A stretch of 64,000 nt of DNA from CAVRUH01 sp963822595 (lineage in GTDB: Bacteria; Chlamydiota; Chlamydiia; Chlamydiales; Waddliaceae), in NCBI GenBank assembly GCA_963822595.1, contig CAWGIG010000003.1, positions 1-64,000 on the forward strand. Direction: 5' to 3'. The position numbers and the translations under genes are program-made. Of the stretch, positions 8,593 to 17,257 are shown piece after piece (position 1 is the stretch's first letter; each line of letters starts with the position of its first letter). The notes beneath the pieces were generated by a model. It made no database searches, had not been told where the DNA came from, and was given only the letters and a program-made list of their open reading frames with translations.

Positions 8593-10176
8593 TCAAATAT
8601 TTTGCAACCAGTATTTATGCCTTTGATAAACAACAGCTAAAAAAATTGCTTCCAATGATATATAGAGGTAAAAAAACTGCTCGCCGCCGGAGCCAAAACC
8701 ATAGCTGTGAAGCCCAGTTCCGAGGATGTAATTGACCCCATACCAGGTAAAGCCTATGGCTGTAAGCCCAATGATGGATCCCACGGCCAAACCAAAATTG
8801 CCGATATGTTTGAAAGTGTATAAATGTATCCAAATCAAATAGATACAACTCGAAATAAACGCCCATGACTCTTTGGGATCCCAATCCCAAAATCGACCCC
8901 AGCTCTCGGCTGCCCAAACACCTCCCAAAATCGTCCCTGTGATCAACAACGCAGTCCCAATGTATATCGTCTGAATAATGTTATTGGCTAGATGGGTCAT
9001 AGAGGGGGTTTCCTTTCGATAGTAGAGTCCCATCCCTAAATAGAGATGTCCTAGGGTGCCACCGAGAATAAATAGTCCATAGCTGCCTACAACCATTAAA
9101 ACATGGATCATGAGCCAAAATTGAGAGTCCAAGACTGCCTGGACATTTTCCATGCCGCTATCCAGATGTGTCATACGCAAAAATATAAGAAAAAGGAAGG
9201 TTATGAAAATTGAAGCTCCAAGAACCACACGATTGTTAAACAAATAGTAAAAAACAAATCCTGTAAGCACAGCAATCCAAGGCACATAGACTACGGTTTC
9301 AAACATGTTTGATACCGGAGGCCTCCACAAAACATAGCAACGGAGCCCAAGAAGCAGGGTATGCAATCCGAAAGGAATGAGAGCTAACCAGGTATATTTT
9401 CTGCTCAATAGAAATATAACTAAGACCAAACCATAGGCAATAATCGTAATCGTTCCTAGAGGATAGTGGTAATAGATATATTCTGCCTCTAATTGAGACA
9501 TCGTTGGATAGGTCAATGTTTTCTCAACTGTCTCAAGGTAGACAGTTCCGGCTATCGTCGCATAGGCATTGAGGAGGTTTTGTGACAGGGCTTCGGTATA
9601 CTCTTCGATTTCGGCACTATTTTGGTTCCGGAGGGCATTTTCGAGGGCTAAGTAGGTGGATTTAATTTTGGTAAAGTGTTCGGTGGAGTATCTCGTTAGA
9701 TTGTTCTCAATTTTTAGGGAGCTGAGAGGGAGCCATTCTCCGTTAGGTCTTTTGCTTGGGAGGAAATTTAAACTTCCTCCTGCCTCATACTCTCGTATTT
9801 TGCTTAATAGAGAGGTCAAATCTTCCGAAGGTTGGCTCGGCGGGGATTGCATAAGTGCTTGATGAAGTTGGTTATAGGAGAAGCGATTTGTTTTTAGGTC
9901 AAGGTTAAGTAAGGCTTTTGTTTTTGATTGGTTTACCGAAAAAAGGGGGATGGAATCGAGGGAAGCATGACCTAGGATGTGCATTTGTAATAAGGTGTCG
10001 TTGGGGGAGTTTATTCCTTGGATTGTCGATTTATTAGATAAGTGATATAGCCAAAGATAGGAGTAGGCCTCTATAGGACGGAAGCGCCCCTTATAGGCTA
10101 CAGGAACTTTTCCAAGGGTTTGTGAGGCCTCTAATGGATAGGAAAGCAGTAAGAGGATCGCAAGAAGAAAATGCAT
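8593..10176 (-). CDS. ccsA: Cytochrome c biogenesis protein CcsA (System II haem lyase subunit)
   Basis: A 527-residue protein with a signal-like N terminus (MHFLLAILLLLSYPLEA), a long periplasmic N-terminal portion, and a C-terminal half of about eight membrane helices. The haem-binding WWD signature WGRFWDWDPKESWAF lies near residues 420-435, followed by helices with conserved histidines. This is the CcsA/CcmF/ResC family, which presents haem to apocytochrome c outside the inner membrane. Start 10176 is chosen because GGAG sits six bases upstream; ATGs at 10200 and 10224 are in frame but less plausible. The ResB partner lies nearby on the same strand, separated by one opposite-strand gene. 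Confidence 0.88.
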   Translation of the reverse strand: MHFLLAILLLLSYPLEASQTLGKVPVAYKGRFRPIEAYSYLWLYHLSNKSTIQGINSPNDTLLQMHILGHASLDSIPLFSVNQSKTKALLNLDLKTNRFSYNQLHQALMQSPPSQPSEDLTSLLSKIREYEAGGSLNFLPSKRPNGEWLPLSSLKIENNLTRYSTEHFTKIKSTYLALENALRNQNSAEIEEYTEALSQNLLNAYATIAGTVYLETVEKTLTYPTMSQLEAEYIYYHYPLGTITIIAYGLVLVIFLLSRKYTWLALIPFGLHTLLLGLRCYVLWRPPVSNMFETVVYVPWIAVLTGFVFYYLFNNRVVLGASIFITFLFLIFLRMTHLDSGMENVQAVLDSQFWLMIHVLMVVGSYGLFILGGTLGHLYLGMGLYYRKETPSMTHLANNIIQTIYIGTALLITGTILGGVWAAESWGRFWDWDPKESWAFISSCIYLIWIHLYTFKHIGNFGLAVGSIIGLTAIGFTWYGVNYILGTGLHSYGFGSGGEQFFYLYISLEAIFLAVVYQRHKYWLQNI

Positions 10177-10299
10177 AGGGTGCTCCGAATTAGGTGTCAT
10201 TTTTGCATAGTAGGGTGGCTTCAATCAAGTAAAAAAAGAGTTGATGAAAAAAATGCTTGCTATGTTAGGTTTCAAGAAATCAATAATGTGAGGTAAATT

Positions 10300-11229
10300 A
10301 TGTCTTTAACAATTAATAGTGCGGTGAGTAATCTAGCAGTTTTAAAAACCTTCGCAGTTGGGGAAAAGCCGGTTTATAATAAAGAAAATGGTGAAATTTC
10401 AAAAGAAGATAGAGAACGTTTCGTATGGATCCGTCGTTGGTTTTTTTCGGCTTTTGATACTGATATATTAGATCAAACATTCCGTACAACGATACCTTAC
10501 TTAAAGATTACTGAAATTAAAGTCTACGATATGGGTGATCCTGAATCTGTCAAACAAAACATTAAAATAAGTCAGAGCATTTCGGAAGATTTTCTGCCTG
10601 CGCTAAACGGTGTCAAAAATATCATTGAAACCTATAGAGCTGAAAAGAAAGATCAAACCGTGAAAAAAATCCAAGATATATATGATTTATTTCTGAAGGA
10701 ATATCAAAATAATCGAGCAATTCCGTTTCCTCCGCCGTTACCGGCCTTTTTGCCATTATCCGAAAAAAAAAAGTTCACTAGAACAGTGGTTGCGGGAGTC
10801 AATGCTGCAGCTACGGCTCGATCAAAAGCAGTGACCGAAAACTATGAAGATGCCATGCGTAGGGAATTAAAGCTGCGATTAACAGCACCCTTGAAAAAGG
10901 TTGAAAGGCCTTCTGAACCAAAAAAAGACAAGGAATTTAGTCCGGCTTTTAATGTGTCGATGTTAAGAAGAGTATCGAGACCCTCTTTAGAATCGGTAGA
11001 TGTAGATATGGACGAGTGGAAGGTAGATAAACCGGTCTTATTGCGGACTCAATCGGAAAAGATGGAGCGTCCGAAAGTCCAAGTGCGGGAAGAGATTCCT
11101 GTTCATGCTAAACCTGTAAAAAAAACGAATATGATTAACGCGGAGCAATTCAAAGAACACATAGCCTTTTACACAGCGTCGAAAATCCAACAGCGCCGAA
11201 AAAAGTTGCGGGAGAGTCCGAAGCACTAA
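10300..11229 (+). CDS. Hypothetical protein
   Basis: A 309-residue protein I do not recognise. The N-terminal half (residues 1-130) looks folded and mixed alpha/beta (ERFVWIRRWFFSAFDTD, LDQTFRTTIPYLKITEIKVYDMG). Residues 140-310 are proline- and lysine-rich and probably disordered, with basic runs near the end (KIQQRRKKLRESPKH). No signal peptide or membrane helix is visible. It lies alone on the plus strand between two minus-strand cytochrome c maturation genes and is closed by a strong terminator at 11231. It may be a lineage-specific or secreted protein that split the ccs operon; that is inference. Confidence 0.7.
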   Translation: MSLTINSAVSNLAVLKTFAVGEKPVYNKENGEISKEDRERFVWIRRWFFSAFDTDILDQTFRTTIPYLKITEIKVYDMGDPESVKQNIKISQSISEDFLPALNGVKNIIETYRAEKKDQTVKKIQDIYDLFLKEYQNNRAIPFPPPLPAFLPLSEKKKFTRTVVAGVNAAATARSKAVTENYEDAMRRELKLRLTAPLKKVERPSEPKKDKEFSPAFNVSMLRRVSRPSLESVDVDMDEWKVDKPVLLRTQSEKMERPKVQVREEIPVHAKPVKKTNMINAEQFKEHIAFYTASKIQQRRKKLRESPKH

Positions 11230-11230
11230 A

Positions 11231-11274
11231 CTCTGGAGTGACTCGATTTATCGAGTCAATCCAGAGTTTTTTTT
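11231..11274 (+). terminator. Rho-independent terminator
   Basis: A hairpin with arms CTCTGGA (11231-11237) and its partner ending CCAGAG at 11266, enclosing an inner perfect palindrome GACTCGATTTATCGAGTC (11240-11257), followed by eight T residues (11267-11274). It terminates the plus-strand hypothetical gene. It overlaps the last codon and stop of the convergent resB-like gene. The first 28 bases are repeated exactly at the end of lpdA (31936-31963). Confidence 0.9.
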
Positions 11275-13331
11275 CTTCGGCGGGAAAAGAGAAGTATGCT
11301 GCCTAAGGTGACGATAAGTCCGCCGGGATAGGTGAGGAAATACTTGGCTGGATCATGGTTCACGGCTAACTGCACCCGCTTTACCGCTGTCTCATTCGCC
11401 GGCGATATGTTCGAAAGATAAAAACGATACCCTTCCCACGTCTCATGCACATGATTCATGCTTATCGTCTTCTCAATAGAATTTCCCATCTCTCTGTCTG
11501 TAATCACAAGATCCCCCTCAAAACTAAAGGGCTGTGAGGAATTCGCATAATTTATCTGCCGTGCATTCCGAAGTCTTAAATGATAGGGAATGGTTTCCGT
11601 TTTCGGCTGAAATTTCAAGAGATATTCCCCATCAAATGCAGGGACCTTGATGCCCGATTCAAAACGATTATAAACCAATGACAAATACTGGGTGGTATCC
11701 CCAAGAGTCAATTTTAAAATGACTCTCGGAAGGTTGTTCTCCATCTTATTTAAAGGAGGAATTTCCTCATGAAGCAAGGTTATCGGTGCCTCGATCATGG
11801 CAACTTCCTGTTCGTTAGGAAGATTTGGTCTGATGTCATTAAGATGGACTTCGTAAGCTCTAAACAATGCCGAAAGGAGTCTTGCCTTGCGAATATTCGA
11901 CTCACTAGAATTTGGCAATAAATCTCCCGCAGAAAAAAGCTGCTGTGTAAGTGTCGTGAGGGGGTTTTCTGTGTCGGGCAACGGACACCCTCTGAGCGAT
12001 AGCGATTTAATCGGATCATTGTCATCGAATAAAAAATTTGCCCATTGACATCCCTTCATCAAAGTTGTAGGGATGTCGATATGTTCTTCTGCAGCAAATG
12101 TCGGAGCATTTTCAGGATATAGCCAGCTTCCCGCATTATCCCAGTTTACAAGAAATTCTCGGCACGTTTCCGAAAAATTACTTTTTGCAATTGCGCAAGC
12201 ATTATATAGAATTTCCAGCGGTGGAGAAAGCTTGACATTGTTTTCAATGGCTCGGCTTAGCTCATCTTCGATGAGTTGATGCCCCGCATGTTCTAAGTTT
12301 TCCCGAGATTTAAGGAGCGTTATTTTTTCCTGAACAGCATAGCCTCCAAAGCCCCTGTCGTAAACAATCATCGATTGCAAGGCATCATTTTTGAAGAGGG
12401 AACGTTGGATTTCCCCGTTTGGCCCAAATGCAAACAGATGAATACCCCCGGCATCGTCTTTTAAAAAAAGGAGCTTCGGTTTTTGCACAAGATCCACAGT
12501 GACAGAAGGTTTTCCGACTGCATGGGGTTTTGTGTTTTTATTAATTAAGGCTTCAGGACCATTCAAAGGGACCTCTATAAAGGCGTTTCCAATTTTAAAA
12601 CTTGGGTTTTCACTGTTAAAGTCGAGAGCGAAATCATTCATAAACCCACCGTGATAAATCCTTTTTCCCGATTTTGTATCTTTGAGATTTACGATGAGGT
12701 CTTTAAGGTATTCAGTTTTCGCAGATTCTTCGATGTCATGAGTTTGTTGTTGGGAAGCTGTCCATCCTTGAGGAAGTCCTGAAAGATACAATTGATCACC
12801 CTTAATCCAAGTTTCGAGTTTTTCGGTAGCGTTCGGCGTAAAGCTGACAACTTGTATGTCTAATTCAGCAAAAGGGGAACGCCCTTTTTGCGGGTCATAG
12901 ATTCCGGAAATCACTCTAAAGGGCAATTGAGGGTCTTTTTTTTCAATTTTTACGACATGGGTATCGGGAAGAAAAATTTCATGACTTCCACTCCCTTCAA
13001 TCAAGAGCATTGTCCCTTGAGTTCCCCACGTGGTTTTGATTAAACAACCTGTGAGGATCATCAACAACCCAAGATGGGTAATTAGAAAAGGTGCATGATG
13101 CCATTTAAATGGCCATCTTCGCAGGGCTGAGAACAAGATATTGATAAAAAAGCAAAACAGAAGGAGTTTGAAAATGGGGTTTCCATAAGTCAAAACAGAG
13201 GCAAAGCGGTGAGATTCCGTATAGGATTCGATGAACGTACCCATGATCACAAAAAAGGCGACTGTTGCAATGAGGATGACTGCGAAGTAAATGCTCCCTA
13301 AAAAGTGGTAAATTCTATGTATTAGATTCAT
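11256..13331 (-). CDS. resB: Cytochrome c biogenesis protein ResB/CcsB
   Basis: A 691-residue ResB-family protein. N-terminal membrane helices are clear (YFAVILIATVAFFVIMGTF; IFKLLLFCFFINILFSAL; FLITHLGLLMILTGCLI), followed by a very long periplasmic domain and one C-terminal helix (YPGGLIVTLGSILLFSRRRK). ResB/CcsB and CcsA together form the System II haem lyase that attaches haem to CXXCH of apocytochromes c. The periplasmic region (residues about 95-665) is large for the family. The start overlaps the upstream lipoprotein gene as ATGA, so these two form an operon. Confidence 0.85.
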   Translation of the reverse strand: MNLIHRIYHFLGSIYFAVILIATVAFFVIMGTFIESYTESHRFASVLTYGNPIFKLLLFCFFINILFSALRRWPFKWHHAPFLITHLGLLMILTGCLIKTTWGTQGTMLLIEGSGSHEIFLPDTHVVKIEKKDPQLPFRVISGIYDPQKGRSPFAELDIQVVSFTPNATEKLETWIKGDQLYLSGLPQGWTASQQQTHDIEESAKTEYLKDLIVNLKDTKSGKRIYHGGFMNDFALDFNSENPSFKIGNAFIEVPLNGPEALINKNTKPHAVGKPSVTVDLVQKPKLLFLKDDAGGIHLFAFGPNGEIQRSLFKNDALQSMIVYDRGFGGYAVQEKITLLKSRENLEHAGHQLIEDELSRAIENNVKLSPPLEILYNACAIAKSNFSETCREFLVNWDNAGSWLYPENAPTFAAEEHIDIPTTLMKGCQWANFLFDDNDPIKSLSLRGCPLPDTENPLTTLTQQLFSAGDLLPNSSESNIRKARLLSALFRAYEVHLNDIRPNLPNEQEVAMIEAPITLLHEEIPPLNKMENNLPRVILKLTLGDTTQYLSLVYNRFESGIKVPAFDGEYLLKFQPKTETIPYHLRLRNARQINYANSSQPFSFEGDLVITDREMGNSIEKTISMNHVHETWEGYRFYLSNISPANETAVKRVQLAVNHDPAKYFLTYPGGLIVTLGSILLFSRRRKKTLD

Positions 13332-13915
13332 GATGCATTGGGGATTTCTTGTAAAAGTTCGAAGCTGCGGGCAAAGGAGATGATTTTTTGCCTGTGCTTT
13401 TGAATGAGGTGTGTGGGCCCTTGGGCTTTAATTGTGACGTCGGATCGTAGTTCAGGAGGAAAATCGGGAAGGCTTAATCGACTGTATTGTTCGGCGCCCA
13501 GTTGGACGATCCAGCCCATCACGGCGGTGTTTCCATCATCTCCTTCGAAAAGGAAGCCTACGTAGCCTGAAAAGGACTGAGGAGTGATGTTTTCATCGAT
13601 AAATGAGAATTGTCGTTTCCATCGTGCGATTTGTGATCCGGGAGGGATGCGGTCATCGATTGTTTGGGAGGGAAAATTGTGAAGAGTAATGCGGATGGAC
13701 CCATCGGGTTCTTCAATATGGAATTCGCAAAGCGGCAGTTTTGTATCGGAAGGAGGGGAATCAGGATCGATTTTTTTCCATTCTTTTGGAGCGTTTATCC
13801 GATAGATTGCCAATTGATTTCTTCCCGTAACATACTGGTAATGTGTAGCTTTAGTTTCTTCGGGAGAAGAACAAGCTGAGCAAATTATAAAAATGAGGAG
13901 GGGTAAATATTTCAT
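13328..13915 (-). CDS. Lipoprotein linked to cytochrome c maturation
   Basis: A 195-residue predicted lipoprotein: signal peptide MKYLPLLIFIICSACSS with a lipobox-like end (CSAC, acylated Cys about residue 15). The mature part contains APKEWKKIDPDS, IRITLHNFPSQ, RWKRQFSF and AVMGWIVQLGAEQY. I recognise the general layout of small planctomycete/chlamydial lipoproteins encoded before ResB genes, but not a named family. Its stop overlaps the resB start by ATGA, so it is co-translated with ResB and probably works in the periplasm on the same process. Confidence 0.75.
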   Translation of the reverse strand: MKYLPLLIFIICSACSSPEETKATHYQYVTGRNQLAIYRINAPKEWKKIDPDSPPSDTKLPLCEFHIEEPDGSIRITLHNFPSQTIDDRIPPGSQIARWKRQFSFIDENITPQSFSGYVGFLFEGDDGNTAVMGWIVQLGAEQYSRLSLPDFPPELRSDVTIKAQGPTHLIQKHRQKIISFARSFELLQEIPNAS

Positions 13916-14011
13916 ACTTGCGGATCATAGCAGTTTTGCAAAAATGGATCATCGTAAAAAAGACCATCAATATTCAATGGAGCATGGTTCTGTTTTATGT
14001 ACAGTTGATAA

Positions 14012-14365
14012 TCAGTTCAAAGCAATCGATGGTCTAATTTCAGGAGCTTCCCTAATTCCGGGGTCGATGACTCTTTTTACTCCCATCCCAAAGGGTCCCG
14101 TTTTTTTTGACCAGATAGGATCTGTTAATATATTCAAACCTTGCGTTTGGATAAGGACAGTAGCATGTCCGATGAAAGTTGCATGAATTTCATTACCTTG
14201 GACGCGTGGAAGGGGCTTAGCAATTTCTTTTAATTCTACTTTTTTAGGCCAATGCTTGCGTTTAGCCGTAAACCGCCAACGGAGAAAATCCAAGAAACCG
14301 GTGCTTCGAGAGCTCCATGGATGATGAAACCGCTTTCCTTTTTTATTTGACTTATTTTGATACAT
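14012..14365 (-). pseudogene. Truncated metallo-beta-lactamase-fold protein (RomA/NAPE-PLD-like)
   Basis: An N-terminal fragment (117 residues) of a metallo-beta-lactamase-fold hydrolase. The segment ATFIGHATVLIQTQGLNILT (about residues 62-81) and DPIWSKKTGPFG are characteristic of the UlaG/RomA/NAPE-PLD group. The frame stops after IREAPEIRPSIALN, just where the family continues into the HxHxDH zinc-binding motif, so no catalytic site is left. The following DNA (13916-14011) contains several stops in all minus frames and only faint similarity, so about two thirds of the gene are gone. It is most simply a decaying gene. Confidence 0.78.
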
Positions 14366-14428
14366 AAATTTACACCTACACTTAATGATATCACAAAAAC
14401 ATCATTTGATGAGGAGTTTTTTTTTCAC

Positions 14429-14857
14429 ATGAATGAGACACAAAAAAATAGACAACTCGCTTATACCGTACTTAGGATCACCCTAGGCATCAACATCTTC
14501 TTACACGGATTAATCCGTCTTGGCAGTAACTATGAAAAATTTGTTACCTGGACCACCGATCTATTCGCCAGTAGCCCCTTACCCCTATCGATCGTGAACT
14601 TGTATGCACACGTCATTCCTCCTTCCGAATTCCTTTTAGGGCTCTTGCTTATTTTAGGCCTGTTTACTCAAGCTACTGCGGTGGTTGGATCGATCTTGAT
14701 GATGACCCTTATCTTTGGATTATCGTTAGTGCAAAAATGGGATATCGTCGGCATCCAGATGATTTATTCGCTGTTCTATTTTCTTTTGATTTTCCTCATA
14801 GAATACAATCATTACTCCCTAGACAATCTGCGGCGTAAAAGAAATAATATTCCGTAG
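14429..14857 (+). CDS. DoxX-family membrane protein
   Basis: A 142-residue protein with four membrane helices (YTVLRITLGINIFLHGLI; a second around HVIPPSEFLLGLLLILGLF; AVVGSILMMTLIFGL; IYSLFYFLLIFLI). The N-terminal RITLGINIFLHGLIRL and the central EFLLGLLLILGLFTQ match DoxX/DoxD-like proteins, a family with poorly defined redox or respiratory roles. The start at 14429 is chosen because the upstream extension to 14357 lacks a ribosome site and adds a non-family tail; GAGGAG lies about 12 bases before 14429. It is followed by repeats, so it is monocistronic. Confidence 0.8.
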   Translation: MNETQKNRQLAYTVLRITLGINIFLHGLIRLGSNYEKFVTWTTDLFASSPLPLSIVNLYAHVIPPSEFLLGLLLILGLFTQATAVVGSILMMTLIFGLSLVQKWDIVGIQMIYSLFYFLLIFLIEYNHYSLDNLRRKRNNIP

Positions 14858-14931
14858 AAATAGCTAAGCTATCGGCTATTAACTTTCCTTGGAGCAATCC
14901 AGGCCCTTATCGCCCCCTACCGGGAAATAAC

Positions 14932-15085
14932 TAATAGACGTTAGGCAAACAATTTTCAACGCAGAGAGGAAGAGGCTCGCAGAGGCGCTGAGAATGAAGA
15001 AGAGAAAAACAATCATTTTTTTTCTCCGCGTCTCTGCGAACCTCTCCGCCTCTGCGTTGAAAATGGGTTTGCCTAACGTCTATTA
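14932..15085. repeat. Palindromic intergenic repeat, family B
   Basis: A 154-base palindrome with perfect outer arms (TAATAGACGTTAGGCAAAC at 14932 and its complement ending at 15085) and inner arms rich in CGCAGAG/CTCTGCG. Sequences with this inner core are scattered through genomes of several unrelated bacterial phyla. No coding potential is seen. Together with the next element it fills the 570-base gap after the DoxX gene. Confidence 0.88.
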
Positions 15086-15105
15086 TATTGAAAAAAGAAT
15101 TATTT

Positions 15106-15262
15106 GAGTAAGAATTTGTAACAGATGCTTGAAAGTGAGATCAGTTTTATTGATAAAACGAACTTAGTTTTAAGTATTAACAGACATTTTATATTTTACT
15201 AATGATTTTTTTTATCCACTAAAATGATCTCAGTTTCAAGCATCTGGTTCAAATTCTTACTC
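15106..15262. repeat. Palindromic intergenic repeat
   Basis: A second, unrelated palindrome of about 157 bases: left arm GAGTAAGAATTTG followed by GATGCTTGAAA and TGAGATCA; right arm is the imperfect complement ending at 15262. The centre is AT-rich. It lies upstream of the lipase-like gene, whose own promoter must lie in the remaining 165 bases. Confidence 0.82.
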
Positions 15263-15427
15263 TCTGTGTTCTTTGTGAACTCTGTGTTTTAATATCAGTT
15301 TGTATATAAAAATCCATAAATTTTACCTCTATAGTTATGCTTATAAAATGAATAAATATTTATTCAATTATATAAATGATGTATAATAAATATTAGATGT
15401 ATGTAGATAGTATTAGGGGGTTAATAT

Positions 15428-16726
15428 ATGAATGTAAATAATAGTGGAAATAGCAATAGTATTAAATCTTATACAACTGAAAATCAAGGGGTTGAAACTT
15501 CTAAATCAGATAAGCTAAAACAATCAGCACAGGAACCCCTTCAATCCTTAGTGGGTAAAGATGTTACGGTTACATCAAGTCCATATGCCCCAAATGCAAA
15601 GCAAGCATCTAATCTAATTAATACACAGGGAACAGCCGGAACTCACAAAATTAGCGATCAGGAGGGGGGCCTTACCGAGGTAAAGGCGCCAACAAAAAAC
15701 GAGAAATCCCTTGTAAAAGATGTTCGTACACTAGGAGGAGAAGAATTTGCTAAGGCAGAAAAAGCAATGAGAAAGTTCGACACCTTTTTACATGGAGGAG
15801 AACAAATGATATCAACAAATTCCCCCTCTATAGTCCATGTTCAGAGGGATGGAGATAATAAGTGGGTCGGTCTACGATCCGATATTGAATTGATTCCAAA
15901 GGGTATTATGAGTAATCCACAAACAAAAGATAAAGGGTTGACTGAAGAAGCAATAGTGAAATTCAATGTTTTGAAAACAAAACTAATAAATGAATTAGGC
16001 TTTGAAGCTATTCAGGGCAAGGGAGGTGGTTTTATCCATAAAGACACTGGGATGAGGATTGCAGTTATGTATAATCCCCATGATAAAGAAATGTCAATTT
16101 ATTTTTCTGGACTTGGAGCTTCTGTAAAAAAAGATCAAGGTTTAACGACTCGTCTAGGCGAAGTGATAAAGGAATCTCTAGGTGGTAAAGCAAAATCTAC
16201 TGCAGTTTGCATTGGTTTAGGAAACGTATTGAAAGAATTAAACAAAGACGACGGGATAAAATTATCTGTCGCAGGGCATTCTCATGGAGGTAATTTAGCT
16301 CAGGTTGTTTCACTTACTGCGGGGATTCCTGCGGTATGCTTTAACAGTCGTTGCATCAGCGCAACAACACAGCAAATGATAAAAAATGCTTTGCAAAATA
16401 AAAACGATGTTTATACTAAAAATAGTGAAGGGATCACGCATTTCAACAAGGAAGGATGTTGGGTATCAGATAACCGGGCACTGAACGCTATTATTAAGCT
16501 TATTGGAAAAATAAAGGGGGATGAAGCAATGCGTGTAGGCGAACAATTCTCTGTCCCCTCTAACCGTAAAGGTTCTTTTGCGCGCCACAACGACACCAGT
16601 TGGCCTGAGGATATCAAACCAAATCTCAATAATCGAGTTAATGCTCCTTCTATGTTAACACAGCGAAATATGGATCCAATCCAAATGAGACAAGCACTCG
16701 GTGGGGGAGTAAATGAAATTAAGTGA
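15428..16726 (+). CDS. Lipase-like alpha/beta hydrolase, probable secreted effector
   Basis: A 432-residue protein. Residues 1-110 are Asn/Ser/Thr/Lys-rich and probably disordered, without a Sec signal, as in type III effectors. The rest resembles class 3 lipases or DUF2974-type hydrolases: a strand with MRIAVMYNPHDKEMSIYFSG (about 218-237) and the nucleophile elbow LSVAGHSHGGNLAQ with Ser285 in GHSHG. A histidine near the C terminus (FARHNDTSW) could complete the triad, with an uncertain acid residue. It is followed 12 bases later by a CesT-type chaperone gene, the typical arrangement of an effector with its dedicated chaperone. A phospholipase or lipase acting on host membranes is the simplest inference. 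Confidence 0.72.
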   Translation: MNVNNSGNSNSIKSYTTENQGVETSKSDKLKQSAQEPLQSLVGKDVTVTSSPYAPNAKQASNLINTQGTAGTHKISDQEGGLTEVKAPTKNEKSLVKDVRTLGGEEFAKAEKAMRKFDTFLHGGEQMISTNSPSIVHVQRDGDNKWVGLRSDIELIPKGIMSNPQTKDKGLTEEAIVKFNVLKTKLINELGFEAIQGKGGGFIHKDTGMRIAVMYNPHDKEMSIYFSGLGASVKKDQGLTTRLGEVIKESLGGKAKSTAVCIGLGNVLKELNKDDGIKLSVAGHSHGGNLAQVVSLTAGIPAVCFNSRCISATTQQMIKNALQNKNDVYTKNSEGITHFNKEGCWVSDNRALNAIIKLIGKIKGDEAMRVGEQFSVPSNRKGSFARHNDTSWPEDIKPNLNNRVNAPSMLTQRNMDPIQMRQALGGGVNEIK

Positions 16727-16738
16727 CGAAGGGTAAAA

Positions 16739-17167
16739 ATGGGAGAAAATGCAAAAGAGAAAGTGGGGCAATGGCTCAGTACTGCTAGTCAGATTCTTGG
16801 TGTTAAGGCAGAGCTATCGGAAGATGGTGCTTGTAGCTTGCTGATCGGCAATGATCTTGTCATTTCTATTCAGGTTCCAGATGAGGGTGATTGGTTTTGT
16901 TTGTACACTCCTTTGGGAGAGATTCCAAAAGACAATATGGAAGAGTCTTTTTTAATATTTCAAAAGGCACTTGAATTAAATGCTTTTCAAGGCGCAAGCC
17001 GAGGAGGCGCGATTGGGATGATTCCGGACGAGCCTATCCTTGTTTACACTATCACTCGCTCCACAATAGGTTGTGATGAACAAATCTTTGCCGAGACTAT
17101 AGCTCTCTTCTACGATACATCACTTGACCTTAGAAATATCCTAGAACTCAAGCCGTTCCTTCATTAA
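16739..17167 (+). CDS. CesT-family type III secretion chaperone
   Basis: A 142-residue acidic protein with the size and layout of class I type III secretion chaperones: an amphipathic first helix (KEKVGQWLSTASQILGV), a beta pair (ACSLLIGNDLVISIQVPDE), WFCLYTPLGEIP, a second helix (ESFLIFQKALELNAFQGAS), then a strand with RGGAIGMIPDEPILVYTITR and a final helix. These dimers bind the N terminus of one or a few effectors. Position 12 bases downstream of the lipase-like gene points to that protein as its client. No other type III genes lie in the window. The family call rests on pattern recognition rather than a signature motif. Confidence 0.75.
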   Translation: MGENAKEKVGQWLSTASQILGVKAELSEDGACSLLIGNDLVISIQVPDEGDWFCLYTPLGEIPKDNMEESFLIFQKALELNAFQGASRGGAIGMIPDEPILVYTITRSTIGCDEQIFAETIALFYDTSLDLRNILELKPFLH

Positions 17168-17257
17168 AAAATTATCTATTTAGCCTCCCTAATTAACCTT
17201 GACTTTATTATAAAAAATAGAATAAAATTTTGTTTTTAATATAATTGTCGGAAAATA

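Noticed and set aside
13893..14186. Plus-strand ORF of 97 codons
   Set aside because: It is antisense to the metallo-beta-lactamase-fold remnant and has no ribosome site or family resemblance.
15240..15262. tRNA-like T-loop (GGTTCAAATTC)
   Set aside because: It is part of the palindrome's right arm; no D-arm, anticodon arm or acceptor stem is present.
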